Shown piece after piece: positions 53,416-62,974 of a stretch of 64,000 bases of DNA (position 1 is its first letter; every line of letters begins with the position of its first letter). Source of the stretch: Marivivens sp. (lineage in GTDB: Bacteria > Pseudomonadota > Alphaproteobacteria > Rhodobacterales > Rhodobacteraceae). The notes beneath the pieces are model-generated. The model made no database searches, was not told the DNA's origin, and was given only the letters and a program-made list of their open reading frames with translations. The stretch covers positions 186,001-250,000 of the forward strand of contig JAHEBU010000004.1 in NCBI GenBank assembly GCA_024642115.1, read 5' to 3'. Both the position numbers and the translations under genes were made by a program.

Positions 53416-53940
53416 ATGTTCCGGCTGATCACCCCAGAGGATTATGTGACCACCCTGTGGAAAAACGGCGGCGGAATCACGCATGAAATCGCCCGCTCCG
53501 ACCAAGAGGGACGCCTGTTGTGGCGGCTGAGCGTGGCAGAGGTCGACAGTGACGGCCCGTTTTCCCGGTTCGAAGGGCTGAGCCGCATCCTGACCGTGAT
53601 CACCGGGGCCGGTCTGGCACTGCATACGCCCGCGGGGCGGCTGGACGCCCTGCCCCTCACCCCCCTCGCGTTTTCCGGGGATCTGCCGGTGGAATGTGTG
53701 CGCCTGTCCGGTCCGGTCCGGGACCTGAACGTGATTTACGACGCGACCAGACTGACCGCCCATGTCGAGATGCGCGTTGGCCCATTTGCGCAGACCTTTC
53801 AGGGTCTGACGGCCCTCTATGCCTTGGCCGATGGGGTCACGGCTGATGGGGTGGCGCTGCCTGTAGGGGCTTGTGCGATTGGGGACGGTAGCCTGACCCT
53901 TGCCGACGGGGCGAGCGGCCTTTTGATCCGGTTGAGCTGA
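53416..53940 (+). CDS. hutD: HutD family protein
   Basis: 174 residues of the double-stranded beta-helix HutD fold: YVTTLWKNGGGITHEIA at 10-26 and WRLSVAEVDSDGPFSRFEG are diagnostic. HutD is thought to limit hut expression by binding formylglutamate-type intermediates. Convergent with hutF, 8 bases apart. Confidence 0.92.
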   Translation: MFRLITPEDYVTTLWKNGGGITHEIARSDQEGRLLWRLSVAEVDSDGPFSRFEGLSRILTVITGAGLALHTPAGRLDALPLTPLAFSGDLPVECVRLSGPVRDLNVIYDATRLTAHVEMRVGPFAQTFQGLTALYALADGVTADGVALPVGACAIGDGSLTLADGASGLLIRLS

Positions 53941-53948
53941 GGCGGCTG

Positions 53949-55304
53949 TCATGCCAGCGTTAGCCCACGAACGGTCTGTCGCCAATCCCGACTGATGCGG
54001 TCCCGATTGACATGCCGACCGGCCCGGACCTGATGTCGCCCCGCAGACCAAAGGTCGGTGACGACGCCGTCGGGTGCGGCAAAGACCAGCCCGTCAAGCA
54101 GCTGATCAGGTGTGAGCGTGCACAACGTCGGATGGTCCACGTCGATCGCCACAAGGTCGGCAAGCCTGTCGGGCGCGATCTGCCCCGCGTCCCGACCCAG
54201 GGCCTGCGCGCCGCCCAGGGCCGCCCGCTGATACAGGAACGACCCGACCGACCCGTCCCGGTCGATCATCACGTTGCGGGACAGATCGCGCAGGCGCTGC
54301 GAATATTCCAGCGTCCGCAGTTCCTCGGCCATGGAAATCCGGACGTTGGAATCCGACCCAACGCCAAAGGCCCCTCCTGCCGCCAGCCACCCCGGCCCGT
54401 CAAAGGGTCCGTCGCCCAGATTGGCCTCGGTGATCGGACACAGGCCGGCGACGGCCCGCGTCCGTGCGGCCCGCGCCGTCTCTTGGGCGGTCATGTGGGT
54501 GGCATGGATCAGGCACCAGTCCGGTCCGACCGGGGCATGGTCAAGCAGCCAATCGACCGGGCGTGCGCCAAGCCAGGCAGTAATATCCGCGACCTCTTTG
54601 GGTTGTTCGGCCACATGGATGTGGATAGGGTTGCCTGCCGCCAAGGGGACGACCTGCGCCAGATCGCCGGGGGCGATCGCCCGCAGGGAATGCGGGGCGA
54701 TGCCGACGCGGGTGTCGCCCGGCAGCGCCGATGCCGCCCTGCGGCAGGCGGCGACCAGATCGGCAAACTGATCGAGGGTGCAACCGAACCGCGCCTGTCC
54801 CGCGCTCAGTGCCTGTTCCCCTGTCCCGCCGAACCGGTAAAGGACCGGCAGATGGGTCAGCCCGATCCCCGCGGATTGGGCCGCTGCCATGATCCGGACC
54901 GAAGTTTCAGCCAGATCCGCATAGGGCGCGCCGCCCGGCTGATGATGGACGTAGTGAAACTCGCCCACGGCAGCGAACCCTGCCTCTTGCATTTCCATGA
55001 ACGCTTGGGCGGCAATCGCCTCGACCGCGTCGGGGGTCAACCGGTCCAGAAATCGGTACATCAGGTCCCGCCATGTCCAGAAACTGTCACGGCCCTGTGC
55101 CCGCACCTCGGTCATGCCGGCCATCGCCCGCTGAAACGTGTGGCTGTGCAAGTTGGACAATGCAGGCAAAAGGACGCTCACCCGAACATCGCCCGGTACG
55201 GCCACCGACCCAGCCTCGACCGTGGCGATTCTACCCTGCGCCACGGTAATCCGCGCATCCCGGACCCACCCCGTGGGCGTCAGCGCATGAGAGGCAAAGA
55301 TCAT
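53949..55304 (-). CDS. hutF: Formimidoylglutamate deiminase
   Basis: 451 residues from the ATG at 55304; the open frame extends further upstream across the hut operator. Amidohydrolase fold with [18 protein letters not shown] (metal ligands His53, His55), [15 protein letters not shown] and GVGSDSNV. Converts N-formimino-glutamate to N-formylglutamate and ammonia, the substrate for HutG. Divergent from hutH. Confidence 0.93.
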   Translation of the reverse strand: MIFASHALTPTGWVRDARITVAQGRIATVEAGSVAVPGDVRVSVLLPALSNLHSHTFQRAMAGMTEVRAQGRDSFWTWRDLMYRFLDRLTPDAVEAIAAQAFMEMQEAGFAAVGEFHYVHHQPGGAPYADLAETSVRIMAAAQSAGIGLTHLPVLYRFGGTGEQALSAGQARFGCTLDQFADLVAACRRAASALPGDTRVGIAPHSLRAIAPGDLAQVVPLAAGNPIHIHVAEQPKEVADITAWLGARPVDWLLDHAPVGPDWCLIHATHMTAQETARAARTRAVAGLCPITEANLGDGPFDGPGWLAAGGAFGVGSDSNVRISMAEELRTLEYSQRLRDLSRNVMIDRDGSVGSFLYQRAALGGAQALGRDAGQIAPDRLADLVAIDVDHPTLCTLTPDQLLDGLVFAAPDGVVTDLWSAGRHQVRAGRHVNRDRISRDWRQTVRGLTLA

Positions 55305-55315
55305 TCCCGCTTTCC

Positions 55316-55331
55316 TTATGTGTAGACATAA
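55316..55331. promoter_or_regulatory. Probable HutC operator
   Basis: Perfect 6-base inverted repeat TTATGT-GTAG-ACATAA in the 112-base gap between divergent hutF and hutH. Position and TGT(N)4ACA symmetry fit a GntR/HutC site that controls both directions. Confidence 0.6.
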
Positions 55332-55416
55332 AAAGCTTATGCGCATATGGATCGGGCAGGCAAGAGCGGATGATCGGGGCGACGGCCCCGGCCCGAACGA
55401 ACGTCGGAGGCTGCGT

Positions 55417-56955
55417 GTGACCCCCTTGATCCTGACCCCTGGCGATGTGACGCTGCGCGACCTTGCCATGATCTATCGCACCGGCTGCCCGGTGGAACTG
55501 CACCGCAACGCCCGTCCTGCGGTCGAAGCGGCGGCGGCGGCGATCGACGCGGTGGCGGCGGGTGATCTGGCGGTCTATGGCGTCAACACCGGCTTTGGCA
55601 AACTGGCGTCGATGCGGATAGCCCAGGCGGATACGGCCACCCTGCAACGCAACCTGATCCTGTCTCATTGCTGCGGCGTAGGGGCGGCGATTTTGCCCCG
55701 CCATACCCGGCTCATGATGGTGCTCAAGCTTCTCAGCCTTGGTCGCGGGGCGTCGGGCGTGCGTTGGGCGCTGATCGAATTGCTGGAAAAGATGCTGGCA
55801 CGGGGGGTGACACCCATGGTTCCGGTCCAGGGATCGGTCGGGGCGTCGGGCGACCTTGCCCCCTTGGCCCACATGACCGCAGTGCTGATTGGCGAAGGCG
55901 AGGCCGAAGTGGACGGGCGCATCCTACCGGGGGCCGAGGCGCTGGCGGCGGTTGGGCTCGCGCCGATGCCGCTTGGACCCAAGGAGGGGCTGGCCTTTAT
56001 CAACGGCACGCAATTTTCGACCGCCTTTGCGCTGGCGGGCCTGTTCGACGGCTGGGCGGCAGCGCAGGCGGCGCTGGTCACATCGGCGCTCTCTACTGAT
56101 GCGATCATGGGGTCAACCGCCCCCCTGCACCCCGACATCCACGCCCTGCGCGGCCATGCGGGCCAGATCGAGGCGGCCGCCTGCCTGCGCGCCCTGCTCG
56201 ACGGGTCCGAGATTCGAGAAAGCCACCGCGACGGCGACACCCGCGTGCAGGACCCCTATTGCATCCGCTGCCAGCCACAGGTGACGGGGGCGGCGATGGA
56301 TGTGATGCGGCAGGCCGCCCGCACCCTCGAAATCGAGGCCAATGCCGCCACCGACAACCCCCTGGTGCTGACGCAAGCCGGGCTGATCGTGTCGGGCGGA
56401 AACTTCCACGCCGAACCCGTGGGCTTTGCCGCCGACATGATCGCGCTGGCCTTGGCCGAAGTGGGGGCGATTGCCCAACGGCGGGTGGCGTTGATGGTCG
56501 ATCCGACGCTCAGCCATGACCTGCCGCCCTTCCTGACCCCCCGCCCCGGCCTCAATTCCGGCCTGATGATCGCCGAGGTCACGACTGCCGCCTTGATGAG
56601 CGAAAACAAACACATCGCCATGCCCTGTGTGACCGATAGCACGCCCACCAGCGCCAATCAGGAGGACCATGTCAGCATGGCCGCCCACGGCGCGGTCCGG
56701 CTGGGCCGGATGATCGAGAACCTGCATGTCATCCTCGGGGTCGAGGCGGTCGCGGCTGCCCAAGGGATCGACTTTCGCGCGCCACTCAGGACCAGCACGC
56801 CGTTACAGGCCGTCGTGGCGCGGCTGAGGCAGGATGTGGCGACGCTGGGCGATGACCGCTACCTCGCCCCAGACCTTGCCGCCGCCGCCCGGTTGATCGG
56901 ATCGGGCGAACTGGCTACGGCGTCCGGCCTGCCCCTGCCCGAGGTTTGGGGATGA
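55417..56955 (+). CDS. hutH: Histidine ammonia-lyase
   Basis: 512 residues from the GTG at 55417, chosen for the GGAGG 6 bases upstream and the family length. The MIO cofactor triad Ala-Ser-Gly is at 143-145 ([10 protein letters not shown]), with YGVNTGFG at 54-61 and LSVGG-type C-terminal blocks ([19 protein letters not shown]). Removes ammonia from histidine to give urocanate. Coupled to hutG by an ATGA overlap. Confidence 0.95.
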   Translation: MTPLILTPGDVTLRDLAMIYRTGCPVELHRNARPAVEAAAAAIDAVAAGDLAVYGVNTGFGKLASMRIAQADTATLQRNLILSHCCGVGAAILPRHTRLMMVLKLLSLGRGASGVRWALIELLEKMLARGVTPMVPVQGSVGASGDLAPLAHMTAVLIGEGEAEVDGRILPGAEALAAVGLAPMPLGPKEGLAFINGTQFSTAFALAGLFDGWAAAQAALVTSALSTDAIMGSTAPLHPDIHALRGHAGQIEAAACLRALLDGSEIRESHRDGDTRVQDPYCIRCQPQVTGAAMDVMRQAARTLEIEANAATDNPLVLTQAGLIVSGGNFHAEPVGFAADMIALALAEVGAIAQRRVALMVDPTLSHDLPPFLTPRPGLNSGLMIAEVTTAALMSENKHIAMPCVTDSTPTSANQEDHVSMAAHGAVRLGRMIENLHVILGVEAVAAAQGIDFRAPLRTSTPLQAVVARLRQDVATLGDDRYLAPDLAAAARLIGSGELATASGLPLPEVWG

Positions 56956-57752
56956 TCCCGGTCATCGTGCGCCCCGGCGACAGCCCGGTGATCCTTGCGC
57001 AGCCGCATGGAGGCATCTGGCTGCCCGACACCCTGCTGGCCCGGCTTAATGACCGGGGGCGCACGTTGTCTGACACCGACTGGCATATCGACCAGCTTTA
57101 TGACGGGCTTTTGCCCGCAGCCACCATCGTTCGCGCCACGTTTCACCGCTATGTCATCGACGCGAACCGCGATCCGACAGGCCAGTCGCTCTATCCCGGT
57201 CAGAACACGACCGACCTGTGCCCGACGACGGATTTCGACGGGCATCCGATCTGGGCCGAGGGTCAAGAGCCCTACGAGGACGAGGTCGTGTCCCGTCTCG
57301 CCCGCTATCATGCGCCCTATCATGCTGCCCTCGCAGCCGAGGTGGCGCGGGTGCGCGACCGGCATGGGGTCGCGATCCTGTGGGATTGCCATTCGATCCG
57401 GTCGAACATCCCGTTCCTGTTCGACGGCGAATTGCCCATCTTCAACATCGGGACAAACAGCGGGGCAACCTGTGCGCCCTTGGCGCAAAGCCTGACGGTG
57501 CAGATCTGCCGGGAGTCGGAGGCGTCGGTCGCGGTCAACGGGCGTTTCAAGGGCGGCTGGACCACCCGTCACTACGGGCGGCCCGAAATCGGGGTCCATG
57601 CGATCCAGATGGAACTGGCACAGCGCGCCTATCTGACTGACGAGGCGCCACCGTGGGCCTATTCCGACAGCGTGGCCGGATCGGTGCGACCTGCGCTTGC
57701 AAAGATCCTGCATGCGCTGGACGAAACCGGACGGACGGGCCGTCTCACCTGA
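56952..57752 (+). CDS. hutG: N-formylglutamate deformylase
   Basis: 266 residues. Family marks are [55 protein letters not shown] and the closing [13 protein letters not shown]. Hydrolyses N-formylglutamate to glutamate and formate, completing the HutF-HutG branch. No hutU or hutI follows; the next 600 bases contain only a manC-type remnant. Confidence 0.94.
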   Translation: MIPVIVRPGDSPVILAQPHGGIWLPDTLLARLNDRGRTLSDTDWHIDQLYDGLLPAATIVRATFHRYVIDANRDPTGQSLYPGQNTTDLCPTTDFDGHPIWAEGQEPYEDEVVSRLARYHAPYHAALAAEVARVRDRHGVAILWDCHSIRSNIPFLFDGELPIFNIGTNSGATCAPLAQSLTVQICRESEASVAVNGRFKGGWTTRHYGRPEIGVHAIQMELAQRAYLTDEAPPWAYSDSVAGSVRPALAKILHALDETGRTGRLT

Positions 57753-58133
57753 TATGGACGTCTGGACCTGACCGGCGGGGCGTGGCCTCGCCCTTGGCAC
57801 CTTGACGGGGTTTTCCATGCGGTGAACGGCGCCCTGCGACCTATGGACGGACTGGTTTTCGGACAGGAACCGCACCTTGCTATCTACGATCAGGCAAACC
57901 GTACCATGGACCAAAATCCCATGTTCAGACCGATGGTGATGCCTTTGCAAGGACAGGGCGGCACCCGGTTCGACCACGGTCCGCTTGACCTGAACCCGGG
58001 TGTCGCGCGCCACCGCCGCGAAATGGCCCCCGGGGTGCTGATCGCAAAGGCGGCAAACGGGCCTCGTGCGCCCGCCAAAGGGACGAATTGCCTTGGATGG
58101 CTCTTGCGCGACATCGGCCAAAACCGCGTCCCG
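57753..58133 (-). pseudogene. Mannose-1-phosphate guanylyltransferase / mannose-6-phosphate isomerase C-terminal remnant
   Basis: The minus strand encodes RDAVLADVAQEPSKA, then VQVKRTVVEPGAALSLQRHHH, RSEHGILVHGTVCLIVDSK, SENQSVHRSQGAVHRMENP and KVPRARP. This is the C-terminal cupin (type II phosphomannose isomerase) domain of ManC/AlgA proteins. The roughly 340-residue nucleotidyltransferase domain and a start codon are missing, the segment between the first two pieces is scrambled, and the end is off-pattern. A dead fragment beside the rhamnose genes. The remaining 58134-58348 holds only the presumed rfb promoter. Confidence 0.8.
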
Positions 58134-58348
58134 GAACCGCCACAGGATTGAACTGGCGCGACTAATTGCCCAGGAACCGGGCTGGCAACAGGAATGACGC
58201 CAAGGCTGTGTCTTGACAGGCATGGTTGCGACGGTTGCAACCCTGCAGTCAAAAACAACCCCTGTTCAGACCGGATGACAAGGAAACCACATGACTTTCC
58301 CGGGTTCCGGTTTTATCGAGGCCCCAGACCACAACACGCCGGGGCCGC

Positions 58349-58912
58349 ATGCAGGTTGAAGATACTCCGCTCAAAGGGCTCAAGGTCCTGACACCGACCC
58401 GGCACGGTGATCACCGCGGGTTCTTTAGTGAAAGTTACAGCGCAAGGCTGTTGGCCAAACACGGTATTGAAACGGTGTTCGTGCAGGACAACCATTCGCT
58501 GTCGATGGTCGCTGGAACAATCAGGGGCCTGCATTTTCAAGCCCCGCCGCACGCGCAGGACAAACTGGTTCGCTGCGGACGAGGCGCCCTGTTCGATGTT
58601 GCGGTAGATCTGCGTCGGGGCTCGCCCAGCTTTGGCAGATGGTTTGGTACCGAACTCAGCTTTGAGAACGGTCGGCAACTGTTCATCCCGTCCGGTTTTG
58701 CACATGGATTCGTGACGCGCCAACCAGAGACAGAGATCGTGTACAAATGCTCGGACTACTATGCGCCATTGGCCGAAGGGGCCGTGCGCTGGAACGATAC
58801 GGACCTCGCGATCGACTGGGGGCTGGACGGCACGCCACCGCTTTTGTCGGACAAGGACGCAAAGGCGCAGCCCCTGCGCGAGGTGGTGTCGCCTTTTGTT
58901 TTTGCAGGATGA
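58349..58912 (+). CDS. rfbC: dTDP-4-dehydrorhamnose 3,5-epimerase
   Basis: 187 residues. RmlC cupin with [42 protein letters not shown] and GFAHGFVTR. Epimerises C3 and C5 of the 4-keto sugar, third step of dTDP-L-rhamnose synthesis. First gene of the rfbCBDA operon, with rfbB 4 bases downstream. Confidence 0.96.
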   Translation: MQVEDTPLKGLKVLTPTRHGDHRGFFSESYSARLLAKHGIETVFVQDNHSLSMVAGTIRGLHFQAPPHAQDKLVRCGRGALFDVAVDLRRGSPSFGRWFGTELSFENGRQLFIPSGFAHGFVTRQPETEIVYKCSDYYAPLAEGAVRWNDTDLAIDWGLDGTPPLLSDKDAKAQPLREVVSPFVFAG

Positions 58913-58916
58913 CGGG

Positions 58917-59963
58917 ATGAAGGTACTTGTCACAGGCGGTGCGGGGTTCATCGGGTCTGCCGTCGTCAGGCATGCTGTCGCGGCAGGGTATTCAGTCGTC
59001 AATCTGGACGTGCTGACCTATGCCGCCTGCCTGGACAATGTCGCCAGCGTGGCAAATAGCCCGCTTTACGCCTTTGAACAGATCGACATCCGGGACCGGC
59101 CCGCGCTGGATCGCGCGTTTGCCGACCATCAGCCCACGGCCATCATGCATCTGGCCGCCGAGAGCCATGTCGACCGTTCGATCGACGGACCGGGGACTTT
59201 TGTCGATACCAACGTCACCGGTACCTACACCTTGCTTGAGGCGGCCCGCGCCTATTGGCTGTCCGCAGGCAAGCCCGACAACTTTCGGTTTCACCACATT
59301 TCGACGGACGAGGTCTTTGGATCATTGGGCGACACCGGCCTGTTCACCGAAGACAGCCCCTATGCGCCCAACAGCCCCTATTCCGCAACCAAGGCGGCCA
59401 GCGATCACCTCGTCCGGGCGTGGCACGAAACCTACGGGCTGCCGATCCTTATGACCAACTGTTCCAACAACTACGGCCCGTTCCATTTCCCTGAAAAGCT
59501 GATCCCGGTCGTGATCCTGAACGCGCTCGCAGGCAAACAGATCCCCGTCTATGGTGCAGGAGAAAACGTGCGTGACTGGCTCTATGTCGAGGACCACGCC
59601 GACGCCCTGCTGACCGTTCTGACAAAGGGTCAGGTGGGGCGCAGCTACAATATCGGCGGCCAGAACGAGGCGCGCAACATCGACATCGTCCGTGCGATTT
59701 GCAACATTCTGGATGTCATGCGACCCAAGGACCAGCCCTATGCCGACCAGATCACGTTTGTCGCCGACCGGCCGGGCCACGATCTGCGCTATGCCATTGA
59801 CCCGACCCGCATCCGGACCGAACTGGGCTGGCGCCCTTCGGTGACGTTGCACGAAGGGCTTGAGCGGACGGTGCGGTGGTATCTGGACAACGCGCCTTGG
59901 TGGCAGGCCCTGCAAGGCCGGTCAGGCGTGGGCGACCGCCTTGGCGTGTCGACCCAGAGATGA
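58917..59963 (+). CDS. rfbB: dTDP-glucose 4,6-dehydratase
   Basis: 348 residues from the ATG at 58917. NAD-binding TGGAGFIGS at 6-14, [10 protein letters not shown], catalytic YSATK and [14 protein letters not shown]. Makes dTDP-4-keto-6-deoxyglucose, second step of the pathway. ATGA overlap with rfbD. Confidence 0.96.
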   Translation: MKVLVTGGAGFIGSAVVRHAVAAGYSVVNLDVLTYAACLDNVASVANSPLYAFEQIDIRDRPALDRAFADHQPTAIMHLAAESHVDRSIDGPGTFVDTNVTGTYTLLEAARAYWLSAGKPDNFRFHHISTDEVFGSLGDTGLFTEDSPYAPNSPYSATKAASDHLVRAWHETYGLPILMTNCSNNYGPFHFPEKLIPVVILNALAGKQIPVYGAGENVRDWLYVEDHADALLTVLTKGQVGRSYNIGGQNEARNIDIVRAICNILDVMRPKDQPYADQITFVADRPGHDLRYAIDPTRIRTELGWRPSVTLHEGLERTVRWYLDNAPWWQALQGRSGVGDRLGVSTQR

Positions 59964-60814
59964 CGGTTCTTGTTTTTGGAAAGACCGGACAGGTGGCGAC
60001 CGAACTTCAGCGGCACTCGACTGTCATGGCGGTCGGGAGGGACCGGGCTGACCTGACCGACCCTGCCTCGTGCTCGGCGCTGATCCTGTCTGAAAGACCG
60101 CGGGCCGTCATAAACGCTGCCGCCTATACGGCTGTGGACAAGGCCGAGGCCGAGGAAGACATCGCGCGTCTGGTAAACGCAGATGCCCCTGCGGCAATGG
60201 CCCGGGCCTGCCTGACACTGGGCATCCCCTTGGTTCATATCTCGACCGACTATGTGTTCGATGGAGGCGGATCGGTTCCGTGGCAACCGACCGACCCCAC
60301 AGGTCCACTTGGTGCCTATGGCCGGACAAAACTGGCGGGCGAATTGGCCATACGCGAGGTCGGCTGCGTCCACGCCATCCTGCGCACGTCCTGGGTTTTT
60401 TCGGCTCATGGGTCCAATTTCGTCAAGACCATGCTGCGGCTGGGCCAGACCCGGACCGAACTCGGCATTGTCGAGGATCAGGTCGGCGGCCCCACGCCGG
60501 CGGCGGACGTTGCCGCAGTATGCCTTTCGATCGCGTCCGCCTTGGTGACAGAGCCCGGAAAACGCGGCACCTACCACTTTTCCGGAGCGCCCGATGTCAG
60601 TTGGTGCGCGTTCGCGCAGTCGATCTTTGTCATGGCGGGATTGCCCGTTACGGTGACCGGCATCCCCGCTCGCGACTACCCTACCCCGGCGCAGCGGCCG
60701 GCAAATTCCCGGATGGACTGCCAGACTCTGTTGGCGCAATTTGGGATTGCCCGGCCCGACTGGCGGGGTGGACTTGCCAAGGTTCTGGCAGAGATTTCAG
60801 CCCCGACACCCTGA
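59960..60814 (+). CDS. rfbD: dTDP-4-dehydrorhamnose reductase
   Basis: 284 residues. NAD(P)-binding [30 protein letters not shown] and catalytic YGRTK, all RmlD marks. Reduces the 4-keto group to give dTDP-L-rhamnose. Coupled to rfbB; rfbA follows 10 bases later. Confidence 0.95.
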   Translation: MTVLVFGKTGQVATELQRHSTVMAVGRDRADLTDPASCSALILSERPRAVINAAAYTAVDKAEAEEDIARLVNADAPAAMARACLTLGIPLVHISTDYVFDGGGSVPWQPTDPTGPLGAYGRTKLAGELAIREVGCVHAILRTSWVFSAHGSNFVKTMLRLGQTRTELGIVEDQVGGPTPAADVAAVCLSIASALVTEPGKRGTYHFSGAPDVSWCAFAQSIFVMAGLPVTVTGIPARDYPTPAQRPANSRMDCQTLLAQFGIARPDWRGGLAKVLAEISAPTP

Positions 60815-60824
60815 GGAGACGCGC

Positions 60825-61703
60825 ATGCAACGCAAAGGTATCATCCTTGCCGGTGGATCGGGGACCCGGCTCTATCCGGTCACCATCGGCCTGTCGAAAC
60901 AACTCTTGCCGATCTATGACAAGCCGATGATCTACTATGTGCTGTCGACCCTGATGCTGGCACAGATCCGCGACATTGCCGTGATCACAACGCCGCAGGA
61001 TCAGGATCAGTTCATCCGCGTTCTGGGGGACGGATCGCAATGGGGGATCAGGTTGACCTATATCGTGCAGCCCAGCCCGGACGGGTTGGCGCAGGCATAT
61101 CTTCTGGCCGAGGATTTTCTGGACGGGGCACCCTCGGCGATGATCCTCGGCGACAACATCTTTTTCGGACATGGTTTGCCAGAATTGTTGGCAGGAGCGG
61201 GGCAGCAGACCACGGGCGCCTGTGTCTTTGGATACCGTGTGTCCGATCCTGAACGGTACGGGGTTGTGACCTTTGACGCGGCGGGCAACGTGCAGTCCAT
61301 CGTGGAAAAGCCGAAGGCGCCCAAGTCGAACTATGCGGTGACCGGCCTCTATTTCATGGATGGGTCGGCGCCGGAGCGCGCCAAAAAGATCAGGCCGTCA
61401 GCGCGCGGCGAACTGGAAATCACGACCTTGCTCGACTCGTATCTGGCTGATGGCCTCTTGTCGGTCACGAAAATGGGCCGCGGCTACGCTTGGTTGGACA
61501 CCGGCACCCACGCAAGCCTGCTCGATGCGGGAAACTTTGTCCGCACGCTTCAACTCAGACAGGGGCTTCAGACCGGCAGCCCCGACGAGATTGCCTGGAA
61601 CCAGCGATGGATCACCGAACAGGATCTGACCCGTCGGGCGGCAATGTTCGAAAAGAACGACTACGGGGCATATCTGTCATCCTTGGTCCGCGACCAGCAC
61701 TGA
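60825..61703 (+). CDS. rfbA: Glucose-1-phosphate thymidylyltransferase
   Basis: 292 residues. ILAGGSGTRLYPVT with SKQLLPIYDKPMIYY at the N-terminus, LGDNIFFG (metal site) and IVEKPKAPKSNYAVTGLYF are the RmlA set. Joins dTTP and glucose-1-phosphate, the first and feedback-regulated step of the rhamnose pathway. Last gene of rfbCBDA. Confidence 0.96.
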   Translation: MQRKGIILAGGSGTRLYPVTIGLSKQLLPIYDKPMIYYVLSTLMLAQIRDIAVITTPQDQDQFIRVLGDGSQWGIRLTYIVQPSPDGLAQAYLLAEDFLDGAPSAMILGDNIFFGHGLPELLAGAGQQTTGACVFGYRVSDPERYGVVTFDAAGNVQSIVEKPKAPKSNYAVTGLYFMDGSAPERAKKIRPSARGELEITTLLDSYLADGLLSVTKMGRGYAWLDTGTHASLLDAGNFVRTLQLRQGLQTGSPDEIAWNQRWITEQDLTRRAAMFEKNDYGAYLSSLVRDQH

Positions 61704-61801
61704 ACTGCCGCCCATTCTCTTTCTGCAAGGTGTCTGGGGCTGATCGGCCTTGGTCAGGCGGGGATCCGCTGCGACGGCGATCCCCGGACTTTTCGCATCC
61801 C

Positions 61802-62593
61802 TCAGGTCGATACAAAGCCATGTTCGCCCGACGGGCTCAGCCGCGCCGCCGTCAACCGACCCGAGAAGAAGGCCCCGGTATCGACTGCGATCCGACCATC
61901 CCGCACCTCTGGTTGATCAAAAATCGTATGACCATGAGCAACCCATTGGCCATCCGTGCGGGGCGTGCCGCTAAAATTCTTGTGCCCCCAAAGCAAACTC
62001 TGGCGCGATTGATCCGGCATGGGCAGCGCGGGATCGGCACCGGCATGCGTGACCCAGATGTTGCCGCTGTTGTAGACCAGCGGGAGAGAGCGGAGCCAGC
62101 GTTCGATCCCATCCCCCAAGGCGGCACGAAGCGCTTGGGCGGCTGAGACCATCTGCGATGCCGAACTGGTTTCGCTCAACCCGCCGCCAAGGTTGAAACT
62201 GGCGAGCGTCTGCAAGCCACCATAGGACAACCATCGGCGGGCTGACCCGTCCGGATGGTCGAGGAAATCCAGCATCATCCGTTCATGGTTTCCCAGCAGG
62301 CAAATGACCTGCCCATCCGCTTCGCTCCACAATTGGTAAAGGTAGAATAGCACGGCGGCGCTCTCGTCGCCTCTGTCGATGTAATCCCCCACAAAGACCA
62401 GCCGCGCATCCGGGATGGTCCGGGCGGCCACGTCCTTTTCGATCTGCCCAAGCAAGGACGTGACAAGGTCCCTGCGACCATGAATGTCCCCGATCACATA
62501 GAGGGTCTCTTGGGGCTGTGGCGGTGTCAGCGGCCCTTGTCCGGCGATCTTGTGGCCTGGCCGACGAAAAAGGCGGGTCAAAAGCGATGGCAT
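61802..62593 (-). CDS. PPP-family metallophosphoesterase
   Basis: 263 residues from the ATG at 62593. Complete PPP signature: GDIHGR, GDYIDRGDES and GNHERM, with later HAGAD and HGHT metal ligands. Resembles bacterial serine/threonine or diadenosine-type phosphatases near exopolysaccharide genes. Convergent with rfbA, 98 bases apart, and divergent from the yjbH-like gene. Confidence 0.9.
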   Translation of the reverse strand: MPSLLTRLFRRPGHKIAGQGPLTPPQPQETLYVIGDIHGRRDLVTSLLGQIEKDVAARTIPDARLVFVGDYIDRGDESAAVLFYLYQLWSEADGQVICLLGNHERMMLDFLDHPDGSARRWLSYGGLQTLASFNLGGGLSETSSASQMVSAAQALRAALGDGIERWLRSLPLVYNSGNIWVTHAGADPALPMPDQSRQSLLWGHKNFSGTPRTDGQWVAHGHTIFDQPEVRDGRIAVDTGAFFSGRLTAARLSPSGEHGFVST

Positions 62594-62974
62594 GGCTGTT
62601 ACCTGCCAGCATGTTGCGCCAAAAGGCAAGTCCACCCCTGCTGCGGCAAACGTGTGCGGGACACCTTGTGAACCTGCGCCCGGCAACCGAAATCAGGTTC
62701 TCCAAACAATCCCTACGATGTTCATGCGACCCGATCCCGGCCATAGACGTGCGGTCGCGCGCAGGCCGGTCTGGTCCCGGATCAGACCTCATGGCGACAG
62801 ACTTGCCAAATCGCTGGTTGCGGCGGCTCATTGCTGTCCGAGAATTGACTATCAGGGTTGTGACTTGTACCCGAGTCACGCATCATTGAAGTCACTGGCA
62901 TACCTTACATGGGGCGAGATTTGGGTGGAATTCAATGGCCCGATTTCTCAACAGTTATCTAGAGACGGAAACGC
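62594..62974. other. Divergent promoter region of phosphatase and yjbH-like genes
   Basis: No gene seen. Near the yjbH side there are three copies of the half-site GTGACT/AGTCAC at 62860-62865, 62874-62879 and 62890-62895, the first two inverted. They may bind a regulator or be chance. Confidence 0.35.

Noticed and set aside
56859-58223. 454-codon minus-strand frame as one long gene
   Set aside because: Its second half is antisense to hutG and hutH; only the first part, the ManC-like fragment, is meaningful.
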